Made by a program: the position numbers and the translations under genes. From Caballeronia arationis (GTDB taxonomy: Bacteria > Pseudomonadota > Gammaproteobacteria > Burkholderiales > Burkholderiaceae), in NCBI RefSeq assembly GCF_001544975.2, contig NZ_FCOG02000041.1, positions 1 to 54,642 on the forward strand: a DNA stretch of 54,642 nucleotides. The letters run 5' to 3'. The notes beneath the pieces are model-generated. The model saw only the letters and a program-made list of their open reading frames with translations, ran no database searches and was not told the origin of the DNA. Of this stretch, positions 8,602 through 16,746 are shown one piece after another. Every line of letters begins with the position of its first letter. Position 1 is the stretch's first letter.

Positions 8602-8903
8602 GCGACCTCCTGCTTGATCTGTTCGGTGAGTTCGTCGTAGGTCCGGTTGGCGTGACGCACATACAGACCGGTAATCACCACAGTGAAGAGGATCACGAAC
8701 AGGCCGATCGGAATGCCGAGAGTCATGACGCCGTTGCCGGTACGCGTGGCGAGAAACTCCTTGTTGAACGCGATCAGCAGCACGTATCCGTAATAGACGA
8801 CGAGGACCGCAGCGGTCAGCGTCCATCCGAGCCGCGAGCGGTCTCTGACCAGTTTCGAGTACTGTCGGGTCTTCTTGATTCTGCGCACTTCGTCGTCAGT
8901 CAT
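8598..8903 (-). CDS. yjcH: DUF485 membrane protein YjcH
   Basis: A 101-residue inner-membrane protein with two hydrophobic helices (about residues 27-48 and 62-84) and charged ends, the standard architecture of DUF485/YjcH. It is almost always encoded immediately before actP. Its exact role is not established, but it is thought to assist the symporter. The stop overlaps the actP start by 4 nt, indicating translational coupling. A good AGGAGACAAGG-type site precedes the ATG. Confidence 0.9.
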   Translation of the reverse strand: MTDDEVRRIKKTRQYSKLVRDRSRLGWTLTAAVLVVYYGYVLLIAFNKEFLATRTGNGVMTLGIPIGLFVILFTVVITGLYVRHANRTYDELTEQIKQEVA

Positions 8904-9256
8904 CCTTGTCTCCTATCGTATTCTCAGGCGATGCCATACGTCGCTCGACGATGGCCGGGGCCAATCCTCGTACGGGGAATCATGACGAAAACCCGCACCA
9001 AAATTTTCACCTTCAGCTTATGGGCCTGCGCTTACCTGTTTCTTACGGAGACGGTCTAATTGTTGCGGGGTATACGCGGAGTGTGAACGTTCGATCGATT
9101 GAGCGCGGAGCGCTCGATCAGACGTTCCGTACGAACGTACTAAGGCATGCTTGCTGAGCCGACGCCTTGCCGAACGTTCCTCGACATGCGCATCGCCGAG
9201 GAGTCGTGGTCAGCGAGTACGCCAGGTGAAGGGGCGTGAAGGATGGCCTTCACCGG
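8904..9256. promoter_or_regulatory. 353-nt gap: yjcH-actP promoter region and glucoamylase 3' hairpins
   Basis: No gene is supported here. A cluster of inverted repeats at 9083-9136 includes GAACGTTC (9083-9090), a stem GAGCGC-GGA-GCGCTC near its centre with flanking GATCGA, and ACGTTC-CGTAC-GAACGT (9120-9136). The whole can fold into one long imperfect hairpin and probably ends the glucoamylase transcript. The part nearer 8904-9060 should hold the leftward yjcH promoter, but no clear consensus is visible. Confidence 0.4.
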
Positions 9257-11884
9257 TCACCAACCGACACCATCGTTCAGTGCCGCAGTTCCCGACGCTG
9301 GCACGTTCAGCGTTCGATTACCACCACCTGGCAAGTTCTCCCAAGTTACGCTGCCATCGGCATTCTTGCGGTAGTACTTGTATTGAACGCTCGTGGCCGC
9401 GCGCAGATTCACCGTATTGCTCCAGACCGGATAGCGGGCCGGATCCAGCGGCAGGCCGAGATCGGTGTTCCAGTTCCCGAGCATGGCGTTGTCGCCGGTG
9501 ACGTACACGTATTGCCCCGGCTGCGTCACTGCATTCACATTGATCGTGACGCCAGTCTCGCCGCTCGACGGGGGCAGCACGCAATTGCCATAGCGCGCAC
9601 ATACGACAGCCGGAATATCGACCACCCTGCCCGCCTGAATCGATGCCAGCAGGCTGATGTATTCGCCCATTGCCCAGTTGAGCGGCGCCATCGAACCAGT
9701 CGGCGCACCTGCCGTCACGCTCGTCGGCGTCACCACCTGCCAGCTATCGGGCAGAGTCGTGGTCTTCGTCCAGATCTGCTCGGGAATGAAGCCCTCAGGC
9801 GTCGCGTAAGTCTTGATGCTGTCGAGGTAAGGGGCACCGCTGCTGCCGGTTCCGCTCCTCGCGATGCTGTACATGCCGCGCTCGGCGGTAAAGATGGGCC
9901 ACGCGCGTCCGACGCCGGTTCCATCGAAGTTGCTTCCGTCGTTGTGTTCGCCGTAGCCGTCGAAGTTATAGCGGAACCACGCCTGGTTCGAGGCCTTTAT
10001 CGTCGTCGCGAGAACGGCGTCATACGCGGCGAGCGTGCTTACGATCGCGGGATCATCGGCTCGTTTCACGCCCATGCGGACAAGTTCGAGGAAACCGCCA
10101 TCGACCACCGCGCGCTCATCCCGCGTGCCGCCGCCGTTCTTGACGAGGTAGTTCTGTCCGGAGTCGGGATAGCTTGTCGGCTCATAGACCTGCGGGCCGC
10201 TGCCCGAACGCCCCATGTTCGCCGGATTGATGCGCACATAGTACCGACCGCTGCCGTAGAAGCCCGTGCTGGTGAAAGTCCAGCGCGTGACGTTCTGCTG
10301 CCAGTAATCCGCCGCGCTCAGGTATCTTCCCGCGCGCGCATTGTCGCCGTTCTCCCCGGCGATCCGCGCGGCGGCAACGAGTCCGGCGACTTCGGCTGCG
10401 ATCGTCGAAGGCGAATAGCCGGAGTTCTCTTCCCAGCGATCCTGATAGGTCCACGGCCCCGTATCGAGAATGTAGTCCGCGGTCAGCCGGATCTGCGGCC
10501 ACAACGGGTCATACACGCCCGGGCCCAGCCGCCACGCGAGCAGGATCGGCATCGCTTGCTCGTCCATCTGAGTGCCCTGCCAGTATGGCCAGCCGCTCAC
10601 CCACGAATTCTGCGGAAAGCGGCCGACCCGGCTGAACCCTTGGGAACAGCCGTCAGCATCGTATTCGGCCGTGCCACAGTCCGTCTTCTGTTGATGGGTG
10701 TCGAACAGATAATGAACGACGGCGGCGGGTGTCGCCGCATCGCCCGCCGTGATCAGCGCGTTGGCAAACTTGAACAGATCGCGCGACCACACGAGATGAT
10801 ATCCGCCGAGGTTGCCGTCGCCCTGCGTCTCGCCCCAGGGCGTGCCGATACCCGCGATCATCGCGCCGTTGCTCCTGTCCTGCATGGTCTTGAGCGTCAT
10901 CGCGGCAAGGTAGTACTCGTTGTCGGCGCTGCCGCCCTGCGTCGAGAGGCCCGAGGCGTAGGCATGCCAGGCGGCGTCGTATTGGGTGCGCAGCGCGTCG
11001 AGGTTGTCACCGAGCGTGGCGGCCGCCGTCTGCATCGCGTTCTTGGCGGACGTGCTGTCGAACGACAATACGACATCGAATGAAACGGTGTTGGCGTTGC
11101 CTTCGCCCGAATCCAGCCAGCCCATTTGCGCGACGTTGCCGGCCGTGGCCGACGAATAAGTCCAGTCCATCTTTCGGTCCGCCGTCGCGCCGCCGAGAAG
11201 ATCGGTCCAGCCATCGCTTTGCGCGACAAAACCGTTCGAGACCATCGTCGTCGCGCCCTGCACTTTCCATGGCAGTGAAACGGCGAGCGCCGAATAGCGC
11301 GCGTTCCGGTTCGCGAGCAGCATCGTGCGGCCATCGACGGCGGTCGCGGTCCATGCGGTGTTGCCGGAACCGGCGTTGTCGATATGCGGCTTGGACAGCA
11401 GATACAGGTTGTGATCGCGCAGGTGCGTGCCGTTCAGTGCGCGGAAAGTCACGCGCTCGATCAGGGAACTGCGCTTCGGGTCGCTGTAGACAGTCTTGTC
11501 GACCTGCCAGTTGTGTGCGACGTTGCCGGTCGTCACTTGCCAGCTCATCGTATGCGGATCGGTCTGCGCGGCCGTGTATGACTGGAGCTTCTCCTCGTCG
11601 ATGAACGAACCGGCGGCATCGCCGACCAAAAACTGCAAGTCGACCGATTCTGTCGTGTCGAGCACGGGGTAATAGACCTCCGACACGATGCCGCGATACC
11701 CCGTGAAATACACCTGCGAAGCGGATGTCAGCGCCGTACCGAGGAGTGACTTGCGCGCCGGGCCATGCAACGCGGTAGCGCCCGGACTGCCGAACGCCTC
11801 CCCGGACGTCTGTGCGTGCACCGCGCCAAGCATCAATGCGGCAAGCACCGCGAAACCCCACCGAAGCACGCGTTCGAGTTTCAT
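9257..11884 (-). CDS. Secreted glucoamylase (GH15) with C-terminal CBM20 starch-binding domain
   Basis: An 875-residue glucan 1,4-alpha-glucosidase that releases glucose from the non-reducing ends of starch or maltodextrin. A Sec signal peptide ends near AVHA (residue 24). The N-terminal beta-sandwich domain (about 30-300) contains GYRGIVSEVYYP. The (alpha/alpha)6 catalytic domain (about 310-720) has HLVWSRDLFKF, a FPQNSWVSGWPYW-type sugar-binding loop and WEENSGYSPST, which holds the likely general-acid glutamate. The last 100 residues form a CBM20 module (GQYVYVTGD-x3-LGNWN, then a VQYKYYRK strand). An extracellular or periplasmic location is expected. It seems to be transcribed alone. Confidence 0.92.
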   Translation of the reverse strand: MKLERVLRWGFAVLAALMLGAVHAQTSGEAFGSPGATALHGPARKSLLGTALTSASQVYFTGYRGIVSEVYYPVLDTTESVDLQFLVGDAAGSFIDEEKLQSYTAAQTDPHTMSWQVTTGNVAHNWQVDKTVYSDPKRSSLIERVTFRALNGTHLRDHNLYLLSKPHIDNAGSGNTAWTATAVDGRTMLLANRNARYSALAVSLPWKVQGATTMVSNGFVAQSDGWTDLLGGATADRKMDWTYSSATAGNVAQMGWLDSGEGNANTVSFDVVLSFDSTSAKNAMQTAAATLGDNLDALRTQYDAAWHAYASGLSTQGGSADNEYYLAAMTLKTMQDRSNGAMIAGIGTPWGETQGDGNLGGYHLVWSRDLFKFANALITAGDAATPAAVVHYLFDTHQQKTDCGTAEYDADGCSQGFSRVGRFPQNSWVSGWPYWQGTQMDEQAMPILLAWRLGPGVYDPLWPQIRLTADYILDTGPWTYQDRWEENSGYSPSTIAAEVAGLVAAARIAGENGDNARAGRYLSAADYWQQNVTRWTFTSTGFYGSGRYYVRINPANMGRSGSGPQVYEPTSYPDSGQNYLVKNGGGTRDERAVVDGGFLELVRMGVKRADDPAIVSTLAAYDAVLATTIKASNQAWFRYNFDGYGEHNDGSNFDGTGVGRAWPIFTAERGMYSIARSGTGSSGAPYLDSIKTYATPEGFIPEQIWTKTTTLPDSWQVVTPTSVTAGAPTGSMAPLNWAMGEYISLLASIQAGRVVDIPAVVCARYGNCVLPPSSGETGVTINVNAVTQPGQYVYVTGDNAMLGNWNTDLGLPLDPARYPVWSNTVNLRAATSVQYKYYRKNADGSVTWENLPGGGNRTLNVPASGTAALNDGVGW

Positions 11885-11946
11885 GGTGTACCTCCTCGCG
11901 ATGCTCGCGCGCTTGAATCATTCAACGCATCGCCGGGGCGTCGAAT

Positions 11947-12486
11947 CTATCGTCCGATTTCCGGAGAGCCTATCGCGTACTTCAAGCGTCGAACCTGGTC
12001 GAGATGAAAGATGAAGGACGGCCGGGACCGGACCAGGAGCATCTTGAGATCGGCACTGGTCGTCGACCGGATGAAGGTGTCCGTGGCATTGACCAACCGG
12101 CTAAGCGAGTCCACCTCGCGATCGAGGTACGCTTCGTCGAATCCCCGCGCGTCGGCTCCGTTGAGTCTCGCGAGGTCGTCATTATTCTCTTTCGTTAGCG
12201 CATCGCTTGTGCCACTTCGTTGCAGGTTGGCCGCGAGTCTCTGCGTCAGTGCGATGATTTCCTGATTGACCTGCCCGTGCTCGGTGACGATCCGCCTTGC
12301 GAAGGCCTGCACGCTTCTTGAGCGGGTTCTGCGCAACGCCGACTCGCCTGCTGCGATTTCCCCCTGATTCGCCACGAACACGACGCCAGCGATTTGTGCA
12401 TCGGACAGACGTTCCGCCTGCCCGAACGCGTGACTCGTGCATACGAGAAGAAACAGCAGCACCGTGCCAGTGCGTGTGACTTTCAT
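11947..12486 (-). CDS. DUF4142 domain periplasmic protein
   Basis: A 179-residue exported protein. The signal peptide (LLFLLVCTSHAFGQA) is cleaved near residue 23. The mature part is a helical, ferritin-like DUF4142 domain: LSDAQIAGVVFVANQGEI, then SVQAFARRIVTEHGQVN, and a DEAYLDREVDSLSRLVNATD-type helix. The family is common in Burkholderia and is often stress-related, with no known catalytic role. The open stretch of 107 nt upstream separates it from the antitoxin gene, so it is probably not part of the toxin-antitoxin unit. Confidence 0.85.
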   Translation of the reverse strand: MKVTRTGTVLLFLLVCTSHAFGQAERLSDAQIAGVVFVANQGEIAAGESALRRTRSRSVQAFARRIVTEHGQVNQEIIALTQRLAANLQRSGTSDALTKENNDDLARLNGADARGFDEAYLDREVDSLSRLVNATDTFIRSTTSADLKMLLVRSRPSFIFHLDQVRRLKYAIGSPEIGR

Positions 12487-12593
12487 CCTAGACTCCGTAA
12501 AAGGCCCGCCATGCGCAGGATGAGACTATTGCGGCATGCGTCCCCTTTGAGGCTTTCCAATTTACCTCAAAACCGGTCGGGCTTACTTTCTGG

Positions 12594-13295
12594 TCAAAAG
12601 AGCGTGGTCTGTCCCGTATCATCCTGCCGCGCGTTGCTGACGGGCCGTCCTCCAACGATCCGGAGAAAGGCGTCCCTGGAGCACCCGGGTGTCCGCAGTT
12701 CTCCGCGTCCGGCCAGCGACACGTAGAGTGCGACAGCATACGCCTGGCAGTTGACGGATCGCTCCGGATTGAACTCGATGTCGCTGAATGCCGAAAAGCC
12801 CTCCAGTTGCCGAATCAGCGCGGGGTTCTGCATCAAGGCAGTGATGTAGAGCCAGTCGTAGAAGGCGGTCTGCGGCTCCAACGGCCAGTCCACACTTGCA
12901 AACCGGAATCCGGTCAGCCGACCCGAACTCTGGAGACGCTCGTCCCGCTTCGCATCGCGCGAAGACATCGCAAAGATGTCGACGTATGGACCGCCGTGCT
13001 CAAACACCTTGCTACCCTGAAACGCGCATTCCACGCTGAGACTCTGCGGATGATCCGGCGTTCTCAACGTAAGGTTGAATGCACTCAGGGCCGTGCCCAG
13101 TTTCTCCCTTGATTTGCTCGAAATATCGAGGATCCTGCTGACACCCGCTAACTGGCGTCCAGCAGCGTGAAGCGAATCGATCGATCTCTGCCTCTGCGAA
13201 AGGGACAGCCCCGCCAACCACTCGAACGTAACACCGACCGTACGGACCAGCAAAGGGCCATCGAAGCTTGGAATGAAGATGGGACGCTGCGCCAT
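12594..13295 (-). CDS. DarT1-associated NADAR-family antitoxin
   Basis: A 233-residue soluble protein matching the NADAR antitoxins that accompany DarT1 toxins: GPLLVRTVGVTFEWLAGLSLSQ near the start, then ILDISSKS-x3-LG-x2-LSAFNL, VECAFQGSKVFEHGGPY, a GRLTGFRF-x5-WPLEPQTAFYDWLYI core, and FNPERSVNCQA. NADAR enzymes remove ADP-ribose from nucleic-acid bases, so this protein should reverse the toxin's DNA modification. The frame is open to 13421, but the ATG at 13295 is chosen because it follows the toxin stop by 4 nt and has a GGAG site. The extra N-terminal residues of the longer version would lie wholly inside the toxin gene. Confidence 0.8.
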   Translation of the reverse strand: MAQRPIFIPSFDGPLLVRTVGVTFEWLAGLSLSQRQRSIDSLHAAGRQLAGVSRILDISSKSREKLGTALSAFNLTLRTPDHPQSLSVECAFQGSKVFEHGGPYVDIFAMSSRDAKRDERLQSSGRLTGFRFASVDWPLEPQTAFYDWLYITALMQNPALIRQLEGFSAFSDIEFNPERSVNCQAYAVALYVSLAGRGELRTPGCSRDAFLRIVGGRPVSNARQDDTGQTTLF

Positions 13296-13299
13296 GCGA

Positions 13300-15006
13300 T
13301 CAGCTGCTCCATTTCCGGGCGTAGCCGCGCGAAGCAAACGGACCGGTGTCTCGGTCGAAAACCGCACAGCGGCGGTCACCGACGAAATGAGCACAAACGG
13401 CCTGCACTTCGTGGCTATCAAAGGCGACGCCCTCGATGAACTGAGGCTCGATGGTTTCGAAGACGAGCACTTCCGCCTGTGGGTCCGTTGGATCGAAATC
13501 CATCAACTTCTGCTCTTGCCGCGTCGGGAGATCTTCGACTGGATCAAACATGCCGCGAAACGCGCTCGCGTTCATGAGGCTTGGAAGCGGCAGCGTCCTG
13601 ACACGGTGGTCGGAAGCATTGCGCTGACAGAACCCACAGTTCTTCTTCCACAGTATGGCGGGATCGATAAGCAGGACCACCCACTCTTCATCTGGATGCT
13701 TCTGCCGGTAGCTGTAGAACATCTTGTGGTTCGGAAACGCGATGGAAAGGGAGATAGCGTCAGGGCGGCCGTCCAGGCGGACGACGTCGTTGACGCGCGG
13801 CTTGATGCCTGCATCTTGCGCCTTCACGATCGAACGCAACCCGTGCTCGAGAATGGACTCGAGATTACATGCGCGTGTGAAGTGTGCAAGCAGCGGCACC
13901 TTCAATCCGATCACCGTTTCCTCGATCTCGCGCCGCAACTCGCTGCGTGGCGATGGGTCCGCCTGCGCGAAGGCACGATCCGCCAGGTGCGTAGGTACAC
14001 GATGAATCAATGTCTGGACGGTGGGAGAATCGAACCTCAAATCGAGCCGGGAGGGAGCGTACGAAGGCGGTTTCTCCAGCGCCGAACGTCCTTTTTCGAT
14101 GTTGGCGATATAGCGCCATTCGAGTCCGGCCTCGAAGCATCGAATACGCGTCAGGATGTCCTGGCAATGCGCATCACGCATTTTCTCATCGAACATCCTG
14201 CGCAAGTCTGGCCTCTGCAAACGGCCGAGCACTGCTTTGAGGAACATCGAATAATCGTCGATGGCCATCGTCAGCTTGCGCCGGATGCTCTCGTCGATCG
14301 CCGGGTCGGGATGCGTTGGGGGGAAACTGAAATCCGCGCAGGCAATCTGCACGGGCCGCTCTTCGGGCTTCGCATCACGCGATTGTCGCCTGCGCAGCGT
14401 CCCGCCTATGCTCGCGTAGCGCTCATCGTAGAGTTCCTTGAACTGTGCGTCCTTCGACAGTTCCCGGTAGAGTTTGAGCTGACGCTCGGCCTCTTCCAAG
14501 GCACTCTCGATGTACATGCGCTCGATGTCACATGCGCTTAGCACCGGAGAGGTGGCGTCTTGCACCGCTTGCTGAAGAGTGACGTAGTCGTTCAGTTCGT
14601 GCAGCGCGTCGTTGACCTTCCCGAGCACGCTTTTACGCGGGCGGCCATTCAAACACCCACCAGACTTCGCGTCCGACTCGATGACCGGCGGCGCATTAGA
14701 AAGCAGTGAATCCCCGTAGATGCGCTCCGAAGGCTCGAATCGAGCGGACGCTGCATCGGCCCGCGCCTTGACATCGGCATCACCCGATACGGACGTCCCC
14801 TTCTCTGCGGTGGATTCAGACGGCTTGATCAGGACGAACGTAATCCAGACAACGAGTAACTGGAGAATGATGAGAGGCGGCCAGAACAGATTCACTACCG
14901 TAAGAACGGTCCAGATCAGGCAGGCCGCCTGCAGCCGTTTCGGTGCCAGAATTCGAGTCAGGATCAACGTCCCGATGATGGTCAACTGATACAGCAATAT
15001 CGGCAC
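13300..15006 (-). CDS. darT: Membrane-anchored DarT1-type DNA ADP-ribosyltransferase toxin
   Basis: A 568-residue protein in three parts. Residues 3-61 form two or three predicted transmembrane helices. Residues 62-370 are a helical, charged region of unknown function. Residues 372-568 are a DarT ADP-ribosyltransferase domain: LLAHFTRACNLESILEHGL, then DVVRLDGRPDAISLSIAFPN, EWVVLLIDPAILW, C-x2-C in NCGFCQRN, and QAEVLVFETIEP with candidate catalytic Glu512. DarT toxins use NAD+ to modify DNA bases; DarT1 types paired with NADAR proteins are reported to act on guanosine and to protect against phage. Typical DarT proteins are only about 200-220 residues, so the anchor and middle domain are additions. 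The GTG start has a GGAG site upstream. Confidence 0.8.
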   Translation of the reverse strand: MPILLYQLTIIGTLILTRILAPKRLQAACLIWTVLTVVNLFWPPLIILQLLVVWITFVLIKPSESTAEKGTSVSGDADVKARADAASARFEPSERIYGDSLLSNAPPVIESDAKSGGCLNGRPRKSVLGKVNDALHELNDYVTLQQAVQDATSPVLSACDIERMYIESALEEAERQLKLYRELSKDAQFKELYDERYASIGGTLRRRQSRDAKPEERPVQIACADFSFPPTHPDPAIDESIRRKLTMAIDDYSMFLKAVLGRLQRPDLRRMFDEKMRDAHCQDILTRIRCFEAGLEWRYIANIEKGRSALEKPPSYAPSRLDLRFDSPTVQTLIHRVPTHLADRAFAQADPSPRSELRREIEETVIGLKVPLLAHFTRACNLESILEHGLRSIVKAQDAGIKPRVNDVVRLDGRPDAISLSIAFPNHKMFYSYRQKHPDEEWVVLLIDPAILWKKNCGFCQRNASDHRVRTLPLPSLMNASAFRGMFDPVEDLPTRQEQKLMDFDPTDPQAEVLVFETIEPQFIEGVAFDSHEVQAVCAHFVGDRRCAVFDRDTGPFASRGYARKWSS

Positions 15007-15343
15007 GTTTTACTCCGAAGGTGCGGTCTTTTTATTCAGGTCAATGGCGAGGTCCGCTTTTCACCCGCTCGCGTCAACTTCCTGCTGGTCCTTTTTTTGG
15101 TTTATCCAGACCGCCCGGGCATGACACCTTACGAGCGATCCACATGTCGTTTACGGCAGCAAAGGAGATTTCTTGACGGCATTTTCAAAACGGCGTCCTC
15201 ATCCGATACGAATACGCACTGGTCGGCGTCACATACCGGGCCTGAGCCATTCGAAGATGTATCCATGACAATTATTTGATTGCAATTGTCTCTGTGAATA
15301 ACATGTCTTCATCGCCCATTCGACACGCACCGAGCACGACACC
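15007..15343. promoter_or_regulatory. 337-nt divergent region between darT and the DJ-1/PfpI gene
   Basis: No gene is supported. Near the rightward gene, GACAATT (15267-15273) and AATTGTC (15284-15290) form a 7-bp inverted repeat in an AT-rich patch, a plausible operator or promoter-proximal site. A leftward TTGACG (15077-15072) could be a -35 for darT, but no matching -10 is evident. Confidence 0.35.
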
Positions 15344-15961
15344 ATGCACATCGCCATTCTCACCTTCGAAGGCTTCAACGAACTCGATTCGCTGATCGCG
15401 TTCGGCATTCTCAACCGCATCAAAAAGCCAGACTGGCGCGTGTCGATCGCAACCCCGCACGCGCGCGTCAAATCGATGAACGGCGTGGTGATCGAAGGAC
15501 AGATATCGCTGCGTGAGGCCAATGCGGTTGACGCGGTCATCGTGGGCAGCGGGTTGCTGACGCGTGACGTCGTCGCCGATGAAGCGCTGATGGCGCAGAT
15601 GCAGTTCGATCCGACGCGTCAGCTGCTGGGTGCGCAGTGCTCGGGCACGCTCGTGCTTGCTAAGCTCGGGCTGCTCGGCGGCGTTCCCGCATGCACGGAC
15701 CTGACGACGAAACCGTGGGTCGAGGAAGCCGGCGTTGCCGTGCTGAACCAGCCATTCTTTGCCAGCGGCAACGTCGCGACCGCCGGTGGCTGCCTTGCGT
15801 CGCAGTACCTTGCGGCCTGGATCATTGCGCGCTTCGAGGGCGTCGAGGCAGCCGCGAATGCCCTGCATTACGTGGCGCCTGTCGCCGAGAAGGAAGACTA
15901 TGTTTCGCGCGCGATCAAGAATATCGCGCCGTATTTGCAGCAGGCAACCGCGTCCATCTGA
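15344..15961 (+). CDS. DJ-1/PfpI family protein
   Basis: A 205-residue cytosolic protein of the DJ-1/PfpI superfamily, a glutamine amidotransferase-like fold. The nucleophile elbow is GAQCSGT with Cys99, and Glu13 in FNELD occupies the position of the conserved acid near the N-terminus. The family covers chaperones, glyoxalase or deglycase-like enzymes, isonitrile hydratases and peptidase-like proteins. The sequence does not allow a choice among them. There is no AraC-type DNA-binding domain after it, so it is not a GATase-fused regulator. It reads rightward alone from the region divergent to darT. Confidence 0.82.
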   Translation: MHIAILTFEGFNELDSLIAFGILNRIKKPDWRVSIATPHARVKSMNGVVIEGQISLREANAVDAVIVGSGLLTRDVVADEALMAQMQFDPTRQLLGAQCSGTLVLAKLGLLGGVPACTDLTTKPWVEEAGVAVLNQPFFASGNVATAGGCLASQYLAAWIIARFEGVEAAANALHYVAPVAEKEDYVSRAIKNIAPYLQQATASI

Positions 15962-16046
15962 GACCGCCTTCGCGTCGTCTTTGCCGCAGAATTCTGGCCG
16001 GCGGATCGGGCAAGCCGGCCTAACGACGCGCTGGCACGCGAACACG

Positions 16047-16328
16047 TCAGCCCCCGCGATACGTCGCGTCGATGCTGTCGCTCGGGGCGCGCCGGCCCGA
16101 TTGCGAATGGCCCGTTTCGTCGCCGCCGACGCCACCGCTCATCCCGTCGACCGCGCTGCCCTGGCCTTCTTTCATGACCTTCGTGTGAGCGGTCTGCGCG
16201 TGGTGCCGTACTGGCACTCCGGTGCATTCGCGACCCTGGGAAGCCTGGCCGTAACTGCCGGCAAAGCAGGGAACCGCCAGCGATGCGGCACTTGCGACCA
16301 ACAGGACGGCGACGGATTTCGCTTTCAT
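16047..16328 (-). CDS. Small secreted protein of unknown function (93 aa)
   Basis: A signal peptide (MKAKSVAVLLVASAASLAVP, cleaved near CFAG) precedes a low-complexity, hydrophilic mature part of about 70 residues rich in Gly, Ser, His and Gln. A GGAG site lies 6 nt upstream of the ATG. Small periplasmic proteins with this layout are common in Burkholderia and are usually unassigned. It converges on the DJ-1/PfpI gene. I recognise no domain. Confidence 0.6.
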   Translation of the reverse strand: MKAKSVAVLLVASAASLAVPCFAGSYGQASQGRECTGVPVRHHAQTAHTKVMKEGQGSAVDGMSGGVGGDETGHSQSGRRAPSDSIDATYRGG

Positions 16329-16746
16329 GACGACTCCAATAAGCTTTTTGAAGATTCGAATGCACCTGGATAAGGTCCATTGCGGAGCGCCGTGCTCGAT
16401 GTCGACCGCGTGGTCGTCGCAGCGCCCGCTGCTCTCAATGCAGAGGCTGTGCCAAGCTGCGGCCGCTCACCCTCCGCGCGACCCTAACCGGTTGAAAACA
16501 AACAACATCGTCGGCGACCATGAGGACTTTCACAGCGAGGCCGACGAGCCACACTGTCTGCGCGCCCACAACGCTTTTCGAGCCGGCTGTATGCGCTCAC
16601 CCAACACGCTCGAATGGCGGAATTCGACTGAATGACGTCCGCACTTCTGTAAGGCCGACCACAGATCGCAGGCCCGCTGTTATGCACAATCGAAGCGATA
16701 TGCCGGCTACTCGACGGCTAATAGCCAAAGCGAATCTGGAGAAGCA
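16329..16746. other. 418-nt gap with no supported gene
   Basis: This holds the divergent promoters of the small secreted protein and the GT9 gene. Short frames on both strands lack ribosome sites and coding bias. A small palindrome GGCTA-A-TAGCC lies at 16716-16726, just before the GGAG ribosome site of the GT9 gene, and could affect its translation. Confidence 0.4.

Noticed and set aside
9236..11083. 615-codon rightward ORF
   Set aside because: Antisense shadow of the glucoamylase, which has a signal peptide, catalytic motifs and CBM20 on the other strand.
13296..13421. N-terminal extension of the NADAR antitoxin
   Set aside because: Would lie inside darT; the ATG at 13295 with GGAG, 4 nt after the toxin stop, fits the family start.
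13273..14541. 422-codon rightward ORF opposite darT
   Set aside because: Overlaps the DarT domain on the opposite strand; no motif and no ribosome site.
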